From positions 1 to 33,169 of the forward strand of contig JAJPHV010000143.1 of NCBI GenBank assembly GCA_021325095.1: a stretch of DNA of 33,169 nucleotides, read 5' to 3'. Positions 1 to 7,387 of this stretch are shown piece after piece; positions within the stretch are counted from its first letter, which is position 1, and each line of letters starts with the position of its first letter. This stretch comes from Chloroflexota bacterium. Lineage in GTDB: Bacteria > Chloroflexota > Anaerolineae > Aggregatilineales > UBA2796. The notes beneath the pieces were generated by a model, which did no database searches, had not been told where the DNA came from, and was given only the letters and a program-made list of their open reading frames with translations. A program made the position numbers and the translations under genes.

Positions 1-58
1 CGTAACCGCCGCTGTTCTCGCCAATCTGTACGTTCTCTTTTGTTTCCCATCCTGCCAT
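1..58 (-). CDS. 5' end of an unidentified gene, cut by the window edge
   Basis: An open frame starts at an ATG at 56-58 and runs off the left edge after 19 codons (start MAGWETKENVQIGE). A purine-rich stretch (GGATGGGA) lies just upstream of the ATG at ribosome-binding distance. It reads in the same direction as the sugar-acid operon to its right and starts 86 bases after that operon's last SDR, so it may be the next operon gene. A second ATG at 48-50 in another frame is an alternative. Too little is visible to name a function. Confidence 0.35.
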   Translation of the reverse strand, partial: MAGWETKENVQIGENSGGY

Positions 59-144
59 TTTATCCCATCCTGCCGCCCCTTTATTTCTTTTTGTTTGCGT
101 CAGTAATTCATCGGGCGGCGCGAATGCCGATTGAAGCATTGAAA

Positions 145-924
145 CTAGTCCTGGGGCTGCTCGCCCTTGACGCTCAACCCACCATCGACGGTGTAATTGG
201 CTCCGGTTACAAAGGACGCCTCGTCCGAGGCCAGGAACACAAACACGTTCGCCACTTCGTCAATTGTGCCTACCCGCCCGACGGGGTGCATCTCGTCAAA
301 CGCGCGGCGGATACGTTCCTGATCGCGCTGCGCCGCCACGAAGTTGTGCAGCATGGGCGAGTCAATGGTTCCGGGCGACACACTGTTGACTCGAATGCCC
401 TCGGCTGCATAGTCGGTGGACATGGCGCGGGTCAGCGCCGCCAGCGCTCCCTTCGTTGCGGAATAGATGGCAATGCCCGGCAGGCCCAGTATACCTGTGA
501 TGGAGGACATATGAATAATTGAGCCGCTGCGCTGTTGGAGCATGATTGGAATCACTTCGCGGTCAACCAGGAATGCGCCGCGCAAATTAACGGCCACCGC
601 CCGCTCGAAATCTTCCAGGCTGGTTTCGTGCACCTTACCCGCAGGCATGACCGCCGCGTTATTGACCGCTACGTTGATGGGGCCGAATTTATTCACCAGC
701 GTCTCCACCGCCCATTGGACCTGATCGGGCTGGCACACATCGACGACGAGCGGCATGGCCTGCCCACCCTTTTCGCGGATCAGGTCAGCGGTCTCGTGGC
801 ACTTTTTCTCGTTAATGTCCAGGACGCCGACTTTTGCCCCCTCGGCGGCGAACCGGATAGCGATACCGCGCCCGATGCCGTCACCAGCGCCGGTGATGAG
901 GGCTACTTTGTTCTGCAAGCGCAT
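145..924 (-). CDS. SDR-family NAD-dependent dehydrogenase
   Basis: A classical short-chain dehydrogenase/reductase of 259 residues, the usual family length. The nucleotide-binding glycine motif TGAGDGIG is at residues 11-18. Asp36 at the end of the second beta strand favours NAD over NADP. NNAA is at 88-91, and the catalytic set is Asn113, Ser141, Tyr154 and Lys158 (YSATK). It ends with the usual VDGG segment near 247. It is the last complete gene of a leftward operon that also holds an enolase-superfamily dehydratase and a KDG-kinase-like protein, so oxidation of a sugar or sugar-acid hydroxyl is the likely job. The substrate cannot be read from sequence; sugar 1-dehydrogenase and alcohol-type SDRs are both possible. 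A repeat-rich spacer (947-1053) separates it from the dehydratase. Confidence 0.9.
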   Translation of the reverse strand: MRLQNKVALITGAGDGIGRGIAIRFAAEGAKVGVLDINEKKCHETADLIREKGGQAMPLVVDVCQPDQVQWAVETLVNKFGPINVAVNNAAVMPAGKVHETSLEDFERAVAVNLRGAFLVDREVIPIMLQQRSGSIIHMSSITGILGLPGIAIYSATKGALAALTRAMSTDYAAEGIRVNSVSPGTIDSPMLHNFVAAQRDQERIRRAFDEMHPVGRVGTIDEVANVFVFLASDEASFVTGANYTVDGGLSVKGEQPQD

Positions 925-946
925 TATGTCCTCGATCTCCTTTTGG

Positions 947-1053
947 CCTCACCCCCGGCCCCTCTCCACTCTGGTGGAGAGGGGCGTTAGAATCCGGACT
1001 CTGTTGTGACCGGTTCCCCCTCTCTGTTTACGGAGAGGGGGCAGGGGGTGAGG
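947..1053. repeat. Composite inverted repeat with two hairpins (REP/MITE-like)
   Basis: The outer arms CCTCACCCCC (947-956) and GGGGGTGAGG (1044-1053) are perfect inverted copies. Inside are two further hairpins. The first is 959-969 paired with 974-984 (CCCCTCTCCAC, loop of 4). The second is 1016-1024 paired with 1033-1041 (CCCCCTCTC against GAGAGGGGG). The whole spacer between the dehydratase and the SDR is built from this element. CCTCACCCCC-type GC-rich palindromes are common between genes in Chloroflexota. It could act as an mRNA stability element or a decayed mobile element. Confidence 0.75.
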
Positions 1054-1061
1054 TAAACATT

Positions 1062-2276
1062 TCAGCGGATTTCCTCGCGTTCCCAATGATCGCCCATGGC
1101 GCGCCGCCCGACGGCCAGGCCAGCGCCACCTGAGACCTGCCGCGTCAGGTCGGCGCGTTCCAGCATTTCCGGGCGCAGGTTGACGCCCAGGCCCGGCCCC
1201 TGCGGAACTGGGAATAACCCGTTTTCCAATGCCGGCCCGTAGTCCGATAACACGGAAAAGTAGGTGCGATAAAAAGCGCGCACCGACTCGACAAAAAACA
1301 GATTGGGGATGTGCGCGGCAATGTGCAAACAGGCCGCGTGGCAAAATGGCCCGGCCACGTTATGCAGCACCAGGGGCACGCCGAACGCCTCGGCCATCGC
1401 CGCGATCTTGCACGTCTCGGCAATGCCGCCGTTCCAGACCGGGTCAGTCATCACGATCTGCGAGACGTGCTTTTCGAGCCATTCCCGAAGCTGCCAGCGC
1501 GTCATGAGCAGTTCGGAGCCAATGACCGGGATCGGCGTGCGCTGCGAGAAAGCTTTGATCTCATCCGGGTTGGTGGCAGCAATCGGGTCTTCGATGAACA
1601 TGACGTTATAGGGTTCGAGCGCCCGCGCGATCCGCTCAATGCTGAAACGGTTCCAGCGGAAGTGCGACTCAATGCCGATCTCCATCCGGTGGCCGACGGC
1701 CTCACGGATGCTGCGCACAGCGCCCAGCCCACGCTCCACCTCCTCCAACGAGATGTGCTGGCCCCAGGAGCGTTCCGAGAAGGGATCAAACGGCCAGATT
1801 TTCATGGCGCTGATGCCGTTCGCGAGCAGGCTTTGGGCCAGTTCGCCCGCGTGTTTGCCGCCCGCGTCGTGCCAGAGCGCGTAATCGGCGCTGTATGATC
1901 CGGCGCCGATGCAGGTGTTGTAGGTGGGGATGGCATCACGAATGCGCCCGCCGAGCAGATGATACAGCGGCGCGTTGTAATGCTTGCCCAGGATGTCCCA
2001 CAGCGCGACTTCGAGCGCCGAAAGCGCCCGCAGTTCTGCACCCGCATAGCCGTGATACATGATGTTGTCGAAGACGAAGCGCCAGAGGCCTTCGATGTCG
2101 AGCGCGTCCTGGCCGAGCACCAGCGGCGCGATGGTGCCGTGCAGCGCCCCTTTCGAGCCGTGCACCTTATCGACGGTTTCCCCGACGCCAATGATCCCCT
2201 CGTCGGTATGGACGCGCACCACCAGCAAGCGAGGGTATTCAGCCCATTGCAGGCTTTCAATCGCCGTGATCTTCAT
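1062..2276 (-). CDS. Enolase-superfamily sugar-acid dehydratase (mandelate racemase/muconate lactonizing type)
   Basis: A protein of 404 residues with the two-domain layout of the superfamily: an N-terminal capping domain (about 1-115) and a TIM-barrel domain. KIWPFD at 159-164 carries the barrel lysine. Likely metal ligands are Glu203 (IESHFRWN), Glu229 (FIEDP) and Glu255 (GSELL). His305 (LHNVAGPF) is in the position of the catalytic base. Members of this branch usually dehydrate aldonic or uronic acids to 2-keto-3-deoxy acids, which fits a KDG-kinase-like gene in the same operon. The exact substrate (gluconate, galactonate or another acid) is not determined. A cycloisomerase or racemase role cannot be excluded. 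It starts at an ATG 57 bases downstream of the methyltransferase stop. Confidence 0.85.
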   Translation of the reverse strand: MKITAIESLQWAEYPRLLVVRVHTDEGIIGVGETVDKVHGSKGALHGTIAPLVLGQDALDIEGLWRFVFDNIMYHGYAGAELRALSALEVALWDILGKHYNAPLYHLLGGRIRDAIPTYNTCIGAGSYSADYALWHDAGGKHAGELAQSLLANGISAMKIWPFDPFSERSWGQHISLEEVERGLGAVRSIREAVGHRMEIGIESHFRWNRFSIERIARALEPYNVMFIEDPIAATNPDEIKAFSQRTPIPVIGSELLMTRWQLREWLEKHVSQIVMTDPVWNGGIAETCKIAAMAEAFGVPLVLHNVAGPFCHAACLHIAAHIPNLFFVESVRAFYRTYFSVLSDYGPALENGLFPVPQGPGLGVNLRPEMLERADLTRQVSGGAGLAVGRRAMGDHWEREEIR

Positions 2277-2333
2277 AGCGGGTTCCCATCAAAAGCTCGC
2301 CCCAGAGACAGACCGAAGCGCAGGATAGGACAG

Positions 2334-3326
2334 TCATATCAGTTGTAGCTGTTGGTTTTTCTTCCCATTAACGCTATCTATTGCCCTATCACAGGCGCGA
2401 CGGGCCATATCCACATATTTCTTTTCGATGTCGATCCCGATATAGCGCCTTCCCTCTTGAATGGCCGCCACAGCAGTTGTGCCACTGCCGATGAAGCAAT
2501 CGAGCACAATATCATCCGGTTTTGTCAACAACTGAATGATGCGCCGGGGAAGTTCGAGTGGGAACTTAGCCTCGTGATCGTCGTTAGCACGTACCGACGG
2601 GATAGACCAGACAGCTCTGGATCCCCAATTCACCCATTCTTCCTGAGTCAACCGTTCTCGATCAACTAGCGTGATACCAGGCTTCCAAAAGATGTAGATG
2701 TACTCAAACTCGTCAACGGAGCGATATGAGTTGGAATGCCAGCGCGAATTCTCCCAGGCCGCATCTTTGACCCAGACACGCCTATCGTAGAGATAAAGAC
2801 CTGCGGCCAATGCTAATTCCTCGATCAGCCCGCCGACTAACTTGACGCGCGTTTGTGTAGCGTACTTGCCGCCCCGAATGTTATTGCCCTTGAGCCGTCG
2901 ATCAACAGTTTGTTCGCTGCAACCCAGCAGCTTGGCAATCTGGTAACGGTTGTAGCCAGGATGAGTGCGCATGGCTTCAAGCACCTGTTCCCTGGTAATA
3001 TTAACCTTTTTCCTACTGGCATTTTCTGCCATGATCTTGGGCATATTGGGGTCTTTGAAACAGAGGATGTCAGCAATATTGATGACCAGGAATCCACCAG
3101 GTTGTAGGATCGGTTGGTGTTGGCAGATCACGTCTCGGAGGAGATGCTGCCAATCCTCGTAAGTCATGTGGACTTCATATTCTTTGCCGACATGGTATGG
3201 CGGTGACCACACACTGCAAGCAATTGAGTTGGGTTCAATGCGTTTGAGCATATCGCGGCTATCGCCCTGGACAATGCTATTGGGCTTGATATAGTCCACT
3301 TCTACTCCTCCCAGATTCCAGTACAT
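2334..3326 (-). CDS. Type II DNA methyltransferase (beta class, SPPY) with an internal HTH
   Basis: A DNA amino-methyltransferase of 330 residues, partner of the SfiI-family endonuclease next to it. The catalytic motif SPPY (41-44) comes before the AdoMet-binding motif FIGSGTT (278-284, followed by GIDI at 297-300). That order defines the beta class, and SPPY is typical of N4-cytosine enzymes, though N6-adenine is not excluded. Between the motifs, at about 112-148, sits a clear helix-turn-helix (YNRYQIAKLLGCSEQTVDRR), probably part of target recognition. The ATG start lies inside the end of the endonuclease frame, a 25-base overlap that implies translational coupling. The frame is intact. The region has lower GC than its neighbours (2881-2940 is 52 percent, 5041-5100 is 65 percent), which suggests transfer. 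Confidence 0.88.
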   Translation of the reverse strand: MYWNLGGVEVDYIKPNSIVQGDSRDMLKRIEPNSIACSVWSPPYHVGKEYEVHMTYEDWQHLLRDVICQHQPILQPGGFLVINIADILCFKDPNMPKIMAENASRKKVNITREQVLEAMRTHPGYNRYQIAKLLGCSEQTVDRRLKGNNIRGGKYATQTRVKLVGGLIEELALAAGLYLYDRRVWVKDAAWENSRWHSNSYRSVDEFEYIYIFWKPGITLVDRERLTQEEWVNWGSRAVWSIPSVRANDDHEAKFPLELPRRIIQLLTKPDDIVLDCFIGSGTTAVAAIQEGRRYIGIDIEKKYVDMARRACDRAIDSVNGKKNQQLQLI

Positions 3327-4013
3327 CCCTGATCATACTGAATCCGTTGGACGCGCCAGCTCGCCTTTTGTTTCAGACTGGCAAAGGATACTCGAACGCG
3401 GAAATCTTCACCAAGTGTGGGCGCATTCCGTCCCGCCAACCAGATTGTATCATCTGGAGCCGGATTATAACGTTCTTGAAGTCTACCATTGGGCAGGCAA
3501 AAAACGGTTGCTTCGCGCAGATAGTGCAGATTGTTTCGGTCCTCGTATTTGAAATGCACAAAAGCAGTTGTCGTGAGGTATTGCCGGCCATCATAAATCG
3601 AAATCGGCGGTAATAGCCCACTCTCATCGACAGCCATGCCGGTACGAATATGGCGGATACGCAGCGACGTCTGCGACATCTGGATCGTGGCTGTGCGATT
3701 CTCCTTCTCAGCTTTTGAGTCGATAAAAAGCGCCTGTCTGACGATCCGATCTGGCAGGATGACGTAATCTTGCTCTCTTGTAGTCTACAGTACCAAAGAT
3801 TCTCTGGGGAACATTGAATCCGGGCAAACGGTCAAGCAATTCGCGGGTAATGTCTTCTGCTACATCCTTCACGTCATCCGGAGACTTCAAGAAGACTTCG
3901 TAAGCATCCATGCCAAAATCGAGAACCGCTTGAAATATCCAGCGCAGCGTAAGTCTTTCGATTTGCTTCAGATCATCAAATGCCAGGGTTGAAACATCCT
4001 CAACGATGTGCAT
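3302..4013 (-). pseudogene. SfiI-family type II restriction endonuclease, frameshifted
   Basis: Two frames together give one SfiI-like endonuclease. The first frame runs from the ATG at 4011-4013 to residue 80 (RIFGTVDYKR). It then leaves the family pattern and stops at 3708. The second frame resumes directly with EQDYVILPDRIVRQALFIDS and runs to the TAG at 3302. The rebuilt protein has about 237 residues, against about 269 for SfiI as I recall it. The PD-(D/E)XK site is visible as Asp77 (VDYK) and Asp99-Ser-Lys101 (FIDSK), close to the SfiI catalytic residues. The break lies at an (AG)3 tract (3773-3778). One more AG would restore the frame exactly. It may be a true inactivating mutation, a slippage variant or a sequencing error. 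Confidence 0.8.
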
Positions 4014-4028
4014 AGGGGTCTGACACTA

Positions 4029-4796
4029 TCATTGGTCGAACTGGAACAACGAACAGCCGCCGTCGATCAGCAGCACCGTGCCCGTCATGTAGGACGTTTG
4101 CGGCGACGCGAGATAAACGACGGCCTGAGCGATCTCGACGGGCGTACCCGGGTCGCCGAGCGGGATCACCTTCGAGACGCGCGCGGCATAGAGCGGCTCC
4201 TCGACCAGTTGGCGGCCTGCCAGCCCCGCCTTGACAATCCCCGGTGCTACGGCATTGACGCGGATGCCGTAGACTGCCAGCTCGCGGGCCATCTGCTTCA
4301 TCAGCATGTTCACACCCGCTTTAGATACGGTATACGGCGTAATCTCCGGCCAGGGGATGTCCGCCACCCAACTGGACGTGAAGATGATGCGGCCTTTGAT
4401 CTTGCGGGCCACCATGCGCTGCGCTGCCACCTGTCCGACGTTGAAACTGCCTGTCAGATTAATGTCGATGTGGCGCTGCCATTTTTCCGGCGAGATCTCC
4501 AGGAAGGGTGCGGAGTCCACGATCCCGGCATTGGCACAGACAATATCCAGCGACCCGAAACGGCTGAGGATGTCGTCGGTAGCCGCCTCGACGGCGCTGC
4601 GGTCACGGATGTCCACCTGGGCGTAGTGAACCGGGTTGCCGGCGATCTTCACCCGCTCGATGCGCGGTCTGGCGTCCGCCTCCGATTTGATGTCCCAGAT
4701 GACGACTGATGCGCCCGCCTGGGCCAGTTGAAGCGCCATTTCATTGCCGAGGTCGCCAGCGCCCCCGGTTACCAAAGTAATCTTTCCGTCTAGCAC
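4029..4796 (-). CDS. SDR-family NAD-dependent dehydrogenase
   Basis: A short-chain dehydrogenase of 255 residues. The glycine motif TGGAGDLG is at 10-17, with Asp35 after the second strand (NAD type). The usual NNAG is replaced by ANAG (88-91). Catalytic residues are Asn113, Ser142, Tyr155 and Lys159 (YTVSK), and LIDGG closes the fold near 243. It starts with GTG, with AGAAAG at ribosome-binding distance. It belongs to the sugar-acid operon, between the KDG-kinase-like gene and the restriction-modification genes. It resembles sugar-alcohol or sugar-acid dehydrogenases, but the substrate is not readable. The endonuclease start codon follows only 15 bases after its stop. Confidence 0.9.
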   Translation of the reverse strand: MLDGKITLVTGGAGDLGNEMALQLAQAGASVVIWDIKSEADARPRIERVKIAGNPVHYAQVDIRDRSAVEAATDDILSRFGSLDIVCANAGIVDSAPFLEISPEKWQRHIDINLTGSFNVGQVAAQRMVARKIKGRIIFTSSWVADIPWPEITPYTVSKAGVNMLMKQMARELAVYGIRVNAVAPGIVKAGLAGRQLVEEPLYAARVSKVIPLGDPGTPVEIAQAVVYLASPQTSYMTGTVLLIDGGCSLFQFDQ

Positions 4797-4915
4797 GTGA
4801 TTGACTCTTTCTAAGTTTTTGCCATGCGGAGTTTTAGGATGTTGGGATTATGCGGCTTGCTTGGGAAGAACGCAAGTGGGCAAAACGAGCGCTGTCAACT
4901 GTCAACAGTTTTCTT

Positions 4916-5869
4916 TCATCGCCAGCCGGATGAGGTGTTGGCGAGCAGCGCTTCCACATCCTGGCGCGTGCACCAGGCCAGATCGCCCGAATAGGTCAGC
5001 TTAAGCGCGGCCAGCGCCTGCGCAAAGGCCAGGCTGTGCTCGACGTCGCCCGTTTCCAGGTACTTAACCAGGAAGCCCGCGCTGAAGGCATCGCCTGCGC
5101 CAATTTCATCGACGATCTGGACGGGGTGACACTCGCGCGTGTAGACGTTGCCCCCGCCACAGGCCGCGGCAGGTCGGTTGCCGTCCGTCACCAGGGCGAT
5201 GTGGCTATCGAAGCGCGCCTGCAGTTGGCGAGCAACCTGTGCCGCGTCACCCGCCAACCCAAAGAGTGCCCGCGCTTCATCCGCGCCCGCGCGCAAAATG
5301 TGCACGCCCTGGATGAGCGGCGTCAGGTGGGCAGCGGCTTCGGCAGGCGACCAGAGCTTGGCGCGGTAGTTGAGGTCGAAGGAAAGTATCACGTTGCGCT
5401 GGCGGGCTACATCGACGGCGCGCTGAACGACGGCAGCGCAGGCCGGGCCAAGCGCGGGTGTGATCCCGGTCAGGTGTAGCGCGCGCGCCTGACCGATATA
5501 GTCCCAATCGACTTCATCGGTGGTGATGGCGGTAATGGCGGAGCCGGCCCGGTCATAGATCACGCGGTTGGCGCGGGGCGGGGCAGCGATCTCCAGGTAG
5601 TACGTGCCCATGCGGCCTTGCTGCGCCCAGACGACGCGAGAAGTATCCACGCCCTGCGAAGCGACAGTGTTACTCACCAGCCTGCCGAGGGGATTGTCCG
5701 GCAGGCGAGAAACCCACCCGGTGCTCAGACCCATGCGGCGGGCCGTGATGGCGACGTTGCTTTCTGCGCCCGCCACGTTAACGTCCAGGCGGGTAGCGCG
5801 TTCCAGCGCCCCACCGACAGGCGTGGAAAAGCGGAGCATCGACTCGCCCAGTGTGACCAGATCAGGCAT
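4916..5869 (-). CDS. kdgK: PfkB-family sugar kinase, probably 2-keto-3-deoxygluconate kinase
   Basis: A PfkB/ribokinase-family kinase of 317 residues. GAESN at 34-38 is typical of the substrate-binding N-terminus in KDG kinases. DLNYR (165-169) followed by KLW is a KDG-kinase-like signature. The C-terminal PfkB signature DEIGAGDAFSAG (254-265) contains the catalytic base Asp260. The expected reaction is ATP-dependent phosphorylation of 2-keto-3-deoxygluconate (or the galacto epimer) to KDPG in the cytoplasm. This fits the enolase-superfamily dehydratase and two SDRs in the operon. No KDPG aldolase is in the window. No strong ribosome-binding site precedes the ATG. Fructokinase or another PfkB specificity is the main alternative. 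Confidence 0.82.
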   Translation of the reverse strand: MPDLVTLGESMLRFSTPVGGALERATRLDVNVAGAESNVAITARRMGLSTGWVSRLPDNPLGRLVSNTVASQGVDTSRVVWAQQGRMGTYYLEIAAPPRANRVIYDRAGSAITAITTDEVDWDYIGQARALHLTGITPALGPACAAVVQRAVDVARQRNVILSFDLNYRAKLWSPAEAAAHLTPLIQGVHILRAGADEARALFGLAGDAAQVARQLQARFDSHIALVTDGNRPAAACGGGNVYTRECHPVQIVDEIGAGDAFSAGFLVKYLETGDVEHSLAFAQALAALKLTYSGDLAWCTRQDVEALLANTSSGWR

Positions 5870-5920
5870 GTCGAGCGGGACACTCCGGCAGATGCTGATT
5901 GGCGAGCAAGGCCATGCTAA

Positions 5921-7384
5921 CTACCGGGAAACGAATTTAAGCTGCGTCATGATCGCATCGGCCAGGGGACGGAGTTTATCGACGTCCGCCGCCTTGCTCT
6001 GGAAGTTCACTTCATAGAAATTATTGGTATCGTCAAAGAAGATGTACTCGACACCAGAGCGACCCGTATCGGCGTTTTCCCATTCAAAGCGGTAGCCAGG
6101 GTGTTCACCCACCTTGAAATCGGCGTTGGTGGTGAATTTACGGGGCGTCAGGTCATCTTCCTGCACCTGCTTGGCAATTTCCGCCAGCGGCTTGCTCGGC
6201 GAAACGCCGCGCGTCCGGGAAGCTGTCCAGTTGAAGACGATCTGCCAGTCTTTCTGGCTGTTACTGAGTTGGATGATGTTCGCCTCAGAACGCTCGACCA
6301 GCCAGCCTTCGGGGTAAGCTGCGGCGAAATTTGTGCCGTAGACCGTTTTCACCAGCGGAGGCACGAGATCGGTGCTTTCCGCTTTCGGGAGGCTGTAGTA
6401 ATAGGTCAACCCCAACACCACTGCCACGAAAATGGCGAAAATCGCCAGCAGGATGCTCCGGTTGCGGCGGCGGCGGGCAGTCCGCTGCTGGAAAGATTCG
6501 CCGCTGGCGGACGTGGCCCCGTTGCTGCCGGCACTGGCTCCGTTCCCACTGACGCCAGCCAGGCCGGTATTGATGACGACAGGCCGCGTCGGGATTTTGA
6601 GGGGCGGGGCGTTTCGGAAACGCTCCGGCACAGGCTCGCCCATGATCATGCCGGACACTTCGTCAATCGTCACGTCTTCTTTGTGGAAATCGCCGACTTT
6701 GTGCCCATGACTGATAATGCTGAAGCGGTCAGCCACTTCAAAGACGTGGTAGATGTTGTGGGTGATGAAGATGACTGACAGGCCGCGACGCTTGGCTTCC
6801 AGAGTGTAATTCAGGACTTTGCGGGTCTCGCCAATTGACAGGGCCGACGTCGGCTCGTCGAGGATGTGCAGCTTCGTGCCAAAATGCACGGCGCGGCCAA
6901 TGGCGATGGACTGGCGCTCACCGCCGGACAGCGTGCCGACTGGTTCGCCTGCGTTGCGCACCTGGATGCCAATATGGGCCAGCGCTTCGGTGGTGCGGGC
7001 GCGCATGGTGGCCTGATCCAGGATTTCCATAGGGCCGATGCGCCGGGTGGGTTCGCGGCCCAGGTAGAAGTTACGGTCAATGCTCATCAGCGGCACCAGG
7101 GCCAAGTCCTGATAAACCGTCTCGATACCCAGTTCTCGCGCGGCCTGGGGCGAGTCAATGTTGACGAGCCGCCCTTCAAAATAAATCTGGCCGCTGGTCG
7201 GTGGGTGAATGCCGGTCAGCACTTTGATCAGCGTTGATTTCCCGGCTCCGTTGTCTCCCAGTAAGCCAACAACCTCCTGGTAGCCAACGTCAAAATTGAC
7301 GCCTTCGAGCGCCACAATATTGCCGAAGGTGCGGCCAATGTTCTCCATGTGAACCAGAGGCATTTCAGGCGCGTTCATGGTCAT
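5921..7384 (-). CDS. Sugar ABC transporter ATPase fused to a TM anchor and an extracytoplasmic PsbP-like domain
   Basis: One uninterrupted frame of 487 residues with two unrelated parts. Residues 1-255 are a complete CUT2-type ABC ATPase: Walker A GDNGAGKST (43-51), Q-loop Gln92, signature LSGGERQ (152-158), Walker B LHILDEP (172-178) and switch His209. A Gly/Ser/Ala-rich linker (about 272-298) and a basic patch (RTARRRRNRS) lead into one membrane helix at about 311-330. The last 155 residues start with a YPEGW-like motif and look like a PsbP-like outer domain; that assignment is tentative. Unlike RbsA, there is only one ATPase domain. It lies 3 bases after the permease stop, so it is translationally coupled and probably powers that permease. 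The role of the outer domain is unknown. Confidence 0.85.
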   Translation of the reverse strand: MTMNAPEMPLVHMENIGRTFGNIVALEGVNFDVGYQEVVGLLGDNGAGKSTLIKVLTGIHPPTSGQIYFEGRLVNIDSPQAARELGIETVYQDLALVPLMSIDRNFYLGREPTRRIGPMEILDQATMRARTTEALAHIGIQVRNAGEPVGTLSGGERQSIAIGRAVHFGTKLHILDEPTSALSIGETRKVLNYTLEAKRRGLSVIFITHNIYHVFEVADRFSIISHGHKVGDFHKEDVTIDEVSGMIMGEPVPERFRNAPPLKIPTRPVVINTGLAGVSGNGASAGSNGATSASGESFQQRTARRRRNRSILLAIFAIFVAVVLGLTYYYSLPKAESTDLVPPLVKTVYGTNFAAAYPEGWLVERSEANIIQLSNSQKDWQIVFNWTASRTRGVSPSKPLAEIAKQVQEDDLTPRKFTTNADFKVGEHPGYRFEWENADTGRSGVEYIFFDDTNNFYEVNFQSKAADVDKLRPLADAIMTQLKFVSR

Positions 7385-7387
7385 CTC

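Noticed and set aside
947..1053. CRISPR-like repeat cluster
   Set aside because: The repeats are inverted hairpins, not evenly spaced direct repeats with unique spacers.
2277..4028. Target-site duplication around the restriction-modification genes
   Set aside because: I compared the two edges by eye (2277-2333 and 4014-4028) and saw no direct repeat long enough to count.
4008..4709. A plus-strand open frame of 233 codons
   Set aside because: It is antisense to the NAD-type SDR, and the translation has no recognisable motif.
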